Shown here: in pieces, positions 58,800-64,000 of the stretch | Position numbering within the stretch: the first letter of the stretch is position 1 | Layout: each line of letters opens with the position of its first letter | Origin: Citrus sinensis | Taxonomy: Eukaryota > Streptophyta > Magnoliopsida > Sapindales > Rutaceae | NCBI RefSeq assembly: GCF_022201045.2 | Contig: NC_068564.1 | Location: 4,712,001 to 4,776,000, forward strand | Direction: 5' to 3' | Length of the DNA stretch: 64,000 nt | Notes under the pieces: generated by a model | Database searches by the model: none | Told to the model about the DNA's origin: nothing | The model's input: only the letters and a program-made list of their open reading frames with translations | Position numbers and translations under genes: made by a program

Positions 58800-59286
58800 G
58801 CTAGCAGGTCCAGGTTCAGACATATCTTATCATTGTTCTCACTCTTATCAAAGTGCTCGGTCCTATATGTCTACAACACTGTTGGTAACTCATTAACTCA
58901 TGCGCCATTCTTCTCTCCCAATCTGGTCTTCAGAAGATTCTTTATGACTTTGTTGGTTGCCTCCACTTGCCATTAGACTGAGGGTATGCAGGCGAGTAGA
59001 ATTTCACCTCTATTTTGAGGTTCTGACAAAACTCCCTAAAGTTATGATTGTCGAATTGGCTACTATTGTCTGCTATCAAGGCGTACATGATCTCATATCA
59101 ATAGACAAAGTTTCTACACACAAAGGTAATTATCTTCTTCTCTGCGATCCTGCTGAGTGCTTCCACCTCGACCCATTTTGTGAAATAATCTATTGTCATA
59201 ATAGCACGTGTAGTTGCTTCTCGTCCTTTTGGCAAAGGCTGGATCAGATCAATTCCCCAGCGAGCAAACGACCACGGTGAGGTCAT
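58800..59286 (-). pseudogene. Gypsy integrase core
   Basis: Minus strand: WGIDLIQPLPKGR with the first catalytic Asp, IMTIDYFTKWVEVEAL, then after a stop IADNSSQFD with the second Asp region, and YPQSNGK near the expected Glu motif. Stops and frameshifts break it. Continues across the solo LTR into the segment at 57190. Confidence 0.78.
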
Positions 59287-59761
59287 AGCAGTAAACTTTT
59301 TTGGTGTCTATGCGGGGAAGTTGGCAAACCTTTATCAACTTTTGCAACTCATAGTTTTCTCATGGGCATCCTAGTGCATTGTCGGCTAGAAGTACCATTG
59401 CCTGAGAGCCTTGTAGGCAAAAGATCTAGCTCTAGAGTGATTTTTACAAACCATTTCGTGCACGTTTCTTAGTACGTAATCTGCGTCCTCTTCGTACAGA
59501 TATCGTAGGAATGGTAGGGTGTACCCACGTTAGTATAGCACCTCGTCAATTAGTGTGTACCTGGACGCTTGGACCCCTGATTTTCTATACTCGCAACTTA
59601 TTTGCTGGTAACACTCCATCCCCCATGTTCGAGATTATTGGGTCTATCCATGAGCCTTTCTGCTCTATTCGCATAATCTCCAGACTATACTCGATGTTGA
59701 GGAATGACTTGACTTCCATAGGGACTGACTTTGGCATTTTTGGGTTTGTTACAACAATCAT

Positions 59762-60290
59762 TCATGTCAGGATATCTGCTTGGTAATTTTCGCTCCTTAG
59801 AATTTGCACTATGTCCATTGACTCAAATTTCTCGATCATTTGTCTGACCCTTCTTAGATATTGTTCCATAATCTCATCTCTAGGTTGGAACCTTTCACTA
59901 ATATGATTGCCGACTAGCTGTGAATATGTCCGAATTTTCACCCTATTTGCCCTCACCGCCTAAACTAACTCTAGCCCTGCAATTAGAGCTTTATATTTAG
60001 CCTGATTGTTTGTGGCCTTAAACTTTAATCTAACAGCGTAAGAGACCTTTTCCCCGTCTTAGATCTCCAAAATAACCCTTGCCCCGGTACCGTGCTCGCC
60101 TGAGGATCCATCCACCGTCACCTACTAGACTTGACGCTCATTGCTGCTTGTAGCAGTATTAGTGTAGTTGGGGTCCACTTTGGGTTCTGTGAATTCTGCC
60201 ACAAAATCTGCCATCACTTGGGCTTTAATCGATACTCGGGGTTTGTAGCTTATATCAAACTTACTTAGTTTTATTTGCTACTTCACTAAC
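59762..60290 (-). pseudogene. Gypsy RNase H domain, decayed
   Basis: Reading frame 59762-59956 gives IRTYSQLVGNHISERFQPRD and VQILRSENYQADILT, the distal part of an RNase H with its DSQL Asp changed to Tyr. Upstream sequence to about 60290 fits the rest, with stops. Confidence 0.65.
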
Positions 60291-60600
60291 TTACAAGAGG
60301 CTTCTGACTTGTGCAACGTTTGTCGTAGCAGTTGGTTCGTCACTGCTACAACTGGAAATGCATGGAAGTATGGCCTCAATTTCTGAGCAGCTATAACTAG
60401 GGCGACTGCCCATTTCTCCAGTGGTGGGTACTTGGTTTCAGCATCGAGCAGGGCCTTGCTGGTGTAATATGTTGGGTACTGGACCTTATTTTCTTCTCGC
60501 ACCAAAACTGAGCTTGATCAAATGCAGTTAAATATAGAAACAGGACATCCCCCTTTCGTGGTGTGGACAACAAAAACACTTGTTACAGGTATTGTTTCAG
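60278..60600 (-). pseudogene. RNase H-like domain adjoining reverse transcriptase
   Basis: The segment YPTYYTSKALLDAETKYPPL followed by EKWAVALVIAAQKLRPYFHA is the characteristic RT-adjacent RNase H of plant gypsy pol. The frame shifts near 60500. Confidence 0.8.
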
Positions 60601-60899
60601 CTTCTGAAAGGCCTCCTCGCACTCGGGGGTCAATTCTGTTTTTCTTCCCTTCCTCATATCTTGGAAAAATGAGTGGCATTTATTTATGGCCTTGGATATG
60701 AATCGGCTCAACACTGCCTACTTTCCCGTGAGGCTATTATCTTCTTTAAGTTACGAGGAGATCTCATTCCGAAATCGCTTGAATCTTTTCTGGATTCGCC
60801 TCAATTCTCCGATGACTTACTATAAATCTAGGGAACTTTCTTGATCCAACCCTAAAAGCACACTTCTCCGGGTTGAGCTTCATCTTATGCTTCCTCAAA

Positions 60900-61361
60900 A
60901 GCCCAAATGTCTCCTCGAGGTGCTTGACGTGCTCAACCGGGTTTTTTTTTTTTTCACTTGGTTATCATATCGTCCACATAAACCTTTATCGTATGCCCAA
61001 TTAACAGCTTGAAAATCTTCTTCACCAGCCTCTAATATGTTGCACCCGCATTTTTAAGGCCAAATGACATTACCCTCTAACAGAACAGACCCTGGTTAAT
61101 GATAAACGTCGTGTTCTCCTCGTTCTGTTCGTACATTGGGATTTGGTTGTATCCTAAAAATACATCCATGAAACTGAGCAGACTATACCCTACTGTTAAG
61201 TCAACCAACTGGTTGATTTTAAACAAGAGGAAGCTATCCTTTGGGCATGCCTTGTTGAGGTCGGTAAAATCAACACACATTCTCCATTTACCGTTGGCGT
61301 TCCTTACTAGAAGAACATTTGATATCCATTCGGGGTAACTCTCTTCCCTAATAAACCCCAC
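60900..61361 (-). pseudogene. Gypsy reverse transcriptase
   Basis: The frame 61361-61077 gives GFIREESYPEWISNVLLVRN, WRMCVDFTDLNKACPKD and FMDVFLGYNQI, the core RT motifs. Further on, a YVDD catalytic box is seen at about 60966-60982. A stop after GLFC and a poly(T) tract interrupt the frame. Confidence 0.85.
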
Positions 61362-61960
61362 CTTTAAGAGTTTCTCTACCTAACTATTTATGGCCTCATA
61401 TTTCTCCTAGTTGAAACATCTCTTCTTTTGCCTTACAAGTCGGGCACTCTTCTTTATCGCCAACTTATGGCAAGCCACCTCGGGATTGATTCTTGGCATG
61501 TCATCATGCGTCCAAGCGAACACATCAGAGTAAGATTGTAGGCAATATACCGACTCTTACTTCATCTCTTCCTTCAGCTTTAATCAAATCCTAATTGTTT
61601 TCTTCGAGCTGCCCTATTCCAAGTTGACTGTTTTAAGCTTCTCAATCGGCTCTTGTCTTCCTCTCTTAAATTCTGCTTGGATGTCAAGCGAGGTAATTTG
61701 GATTTCCTCATTTGCTGCTGTACAGTAACAGCCTCGAGCGATTCTCTAGCCTCCTCATATTATGCCAACCACTCTATTCACTCAGTACTTGAGAGCCAAG
61801 TAATAATTGGATAATACCGCCTTACTTACTCTTAAAAAGTGGCAACCTAAAATCACCTGGTATGGGCTCTCCTCATCGACCACAATAAAATCCAGAATCA
61901 TCGTCTTTTCAAACGGAGCAGAGCCTATCGTGATTGGCAGCTCAACCACGCCGAAGGGAG

Positions 61961-62176
61961 TTAGACTTCCTCCACCAAACCCTTTAAGGATGTATTTGTA
62001 TGCTCTATCCTCAAATCTGCTATTCCAATTTCATCTAGAGTTGACTTGAATAAGACATCGATTGAACTTCCTGTATCTACCAGGATTCGGTCAAATGTCT
62101 TACTAACGACAATGGCCTCAATAACAAGAGCATCTTCTTGTCGGTATAATACTCCTTCATTTTCATCATTCCCCAT
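61961..62176 (-). pseudogene. Retroviral-type aspartic protease of the gypsy element
   Basis: Minus-strand ORF containing ILVDTGSSIDVLF, the DTG active site with its hydrophobic surround. Upstream residues (ALVIEAIVVSKTFDR) fit the gypsy protease fold. Sequence between here and the RT has multiple stops. Confidence 0.8.
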
Positions 62177-62589
62177 GATGGGTACCTGCCTTGTCTTTGC
62201 TCGTTTGGCTAGAGGGGTGTTGAAGCATACATCGCATAGTTTTATCTGGATATGTTAGAATCCCCAGTCATCGTCAGGCCTCTAGCGATAACTCTGACAA
62301 CGGGCTACTTGTGACCTGCGTTTCTAGTATTCTGGTCGGCTTTACATGGTGAGTCTACAATCGGGAGGGCTTCGTCAATGAACTCATCTAAATAGCAATT
62401 CCTTACTATCTCTTTCACCTAATTTTTTGGATCTCAGCATTGGGTTGTGGTATGACCATGAGTGCCATGAAACTTTCAAAATCGGCCCTTATTTTGTCTG
62501 CAGGGTAGTTTTGTTATTGGGACAGGGGAACACAGCAGACCACGATTCAATATTATGTGGTACAACTCGTCCATGGATATCTTCCAAGG

Positions 62590-63375
62590 AGTATACTACC
62601 CATAGCTTTTGCTCTAGTCAATTATGTGCATTGCTCTTTCTTTGGAGAAGCTGTTTTGAACGGGATAAGAAATTGATGGATCTTGCCTACTGGCTCTCAT
62701 ATTCTGCGGGTGCTGTATCATCGGGGCATGATGATGAGGATGACCGTACATATGGTCAAGCCTTCCCCACGAGTTGAAGTTGGGATGGCCTCTGGTGAGG
62801 TTGGTAAGAGGTGATTCAGTTTCCCTCACTGTTACCCTGGGCATGGTTATCCTTCCACTTAATTGGCCCGCTTCCTCTTGGGACTTTCTTTTATTTTTTC
62901 CTCAGTCCCTCCAGATACTCTCTCGTAATTATCAACGTTTTTTCTTCCTCAATTTTTACGTCCCTCTAGGCCTACTCATAGGCTACGGAATATATGACTG
63001 TACTGTGGAACTCCTCAAGTTATACTACAAGCGCCCTATCCTTACTCCTTCCTTCAGCCCCCTCAAGGCTTGAGGATTGTTGAAGGCTCTGAGGTCAAGA
63101 ATAGCACGATGGTATCTTTTGATGACCTCTCGAAGAGTATCATTTTCTCTTTGTTTCATACTCATTAACTTCATCATATCATCTTTCTGGTGTCATTGCT
63201 CCCTAAAACTACTCTGCAAACTCTTGGCACATCTACTTAAATGCCCTGATGCTTCCTCGAGGAAGCCTTTAGTACCACTCACGTGCTCGTCCCTCTAAAT
63301 TTAGTGGGAACATCCTGCATCTCTGGGCTTGAGATAACCCCTGCACTTCAGTTATGTCATTGAAGTGCTCTATGT
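62590..63375 (-). pseudogene. Gag remnant
   Basis: Near 63270-63370 the minus strand reads HIEHFNDITEVQGLSQAQRC, then RMFPLNLEGRAREWY and a stop: the retrotransposon gag core. The ORF 62614-62844 (RGHPNFNSWGRLDHMYGHPH) is likely the variable N-terminal or linker part. Heavily broken. Confidence 0.65.
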
Positions 63376-63379
63376 GCAC

Positions 63380-64000
63380 TGTTGTGCAAATTTTAATGTA
63401 CTCGCAAGCGCACGAATCTATTGTAGTATAGATCTATGGTGACGAGTGTCGATCCCACGAGGAGGTGGATTTTAATTGTGTAGAATTAATTTTGTAAATG
63501 GGTGATTGGATTTATGGTGGAAATGATTTGGAATATGCTAAAACTTAAATTAAAATGACGAGAATAAATTCTAAAATTGGTATTGAAATGGCGAGAATAA
63601 ATTGACGAGAATTATATTGAAATGACGTACTTGGGTATCTGGATCCATATCAACATGCATCATGGGCTAAATAATCCGTATTAATGCCAATTAAATCATG
63701 AGGGGGGAATCCACACCTCATGAACCACGCTCTAATCAATATGGTGCTAAGGGCTTATCGTGCCAAATAATAATAACCTTATACTAGAGAGCCGGTGTAA
63801 CCAAGGCGGTATCTAGACAAGACTATTATTATTTGTCGACGAGAAGTCAAAACATCCACAAAAACTAGAGGGGAAGAGAAAATAAATTTACCAAATTAAG
63901 CCCATGACACATGTTGAGACTTCACCTTCAACCCAAGCTTGAAAGAAAATTAGCCACTCATAGTTGAACTAGGGGCAAAATGGGAATTTATTAAAATACG
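63380..64000 (-). mobile_element. LTR of the 57445 family, opposite orientation, runs off the window
   Basis: Begins TGTTGTGCAAATTTTAATGT, the reverse complement of the end of the 57445-58782 LTR, and follows it base for base with scattered differences to the window edge (equivalent to about 58150 of that LTR). Whether it is a solo LTR or one end of a full element cannot be told. Confidence 0.85.

Larger units (their letters stand above)
51551..63379 (-). mobile_element. Decayed Ty3/gypsy retrotransposon with nested insertions
   Basis: On the minus strand, from right to left: gag remnant, aspartic protease, reverse transcriptase (YVDD), RNase H, integrase with GVLDPNWEGPYRV-type C terminus, then non-coding repeats, an antisense extra ORF and an LTR-like end. 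The order protease-RT-RNase H-integrase identifies Ty3/gypsy. An antisense ORF 3' of pol is known in the Tat lineage, so Tat is my inference. Every domain carries stops or frameshifts. Two solo LTRs (54968-56398 and 57445-58782) interrupt it, and another LTR cuts it at 63380. The 5' LTR and primer-binding site are not visible. Confidence 0.8.

Overview
The window is nuclear DNA of a flowering plant, most likely a eudicot. Evidence: intron-split genes with GT/AG junctions, AT-rich spacers, plant-specific protein families (a USP/kinase/U-box fusion, a PGG-type membrane protein, a VSP-like acid phosphatase) and plant transposon classes (Ty3/gypsy and Ty1/copia LTRs, hAT, Mutator-like, tRNA-derived SINEs). 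The families would suit a rosid such as Citrus, but the species cannot be proved from the sequence alone.

Genes. 1-1597 (+) is the 3' part of an N4-(beta-N-acetylglucosaminyl)-L-asparaginase gene. 3183-9591 (+) is a complete 12-exon ceramide kinase. 11809-13641 (+) is a 7-exon Derlin-1-like ERAD gene. 17774-22018 (+) is a 9-exon U-box E3 ligase with USP, coiled-coil and kinase domains. 23374-26550 (+) is a 3-exon HAD-family acid phosphatase. 36390-38367 (+) is a 2-exon membrane receptor-like pseudokinase. 45227-46500 (-) is a coiled-coil plus PGG-type membrane protein with an unresolved 5' end. These are unrelated single-copy-style genes. The only functional echo is that Derlin and the U-box protein both belong to ubiquitin-linked pathways; this is not evidence of a cluster.

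Mobile DNA fills the spacers, and much of it can be delimited by target-site duplications (TSDs). 10037-11180 is a Mutator-like element that appears to have captured a glycine-rich-protein gene (Pack-MULE-like). There are three copies of one tRNA-derived SINE family (28511-28789, 39452-40116, about 50085-50422), of which the second is swollen by internal tandem repeats. There are three hAT-like elements (30438-31302, 31605-32460, 42084-43595), a MITE-like element with TIRs (28885-29165), a long-TIR MULE derivative (47311-48004), a second TIR MITE (48180-48676) and a solo LTR with two minisatellites (34472-35563).

From 51551 to the right edge lies a decayed, nested Ty3/gypsy element in minus orientation: LTR-like left end, an antisense (+) extra ORF, then integrase, RNase H, reverse transcriptase, protease and gag in that order from left to right. 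It is interrupted by a probable copia solo LTR (54968-56398), by a 1.3-kb solo LTR with a perfect 5-bp TSD (57445-58782), and by an opposite-orientation copy of that LTR that starts at 63380 and runs off the window.

I found no convincing undescribed biochemical system. The most unusual items are transposon biology: the tandem-expanded SINE, the gene-capturing MULE, and an antisense retrotransposon ORF sitting behind a duplicated piece of LTR.
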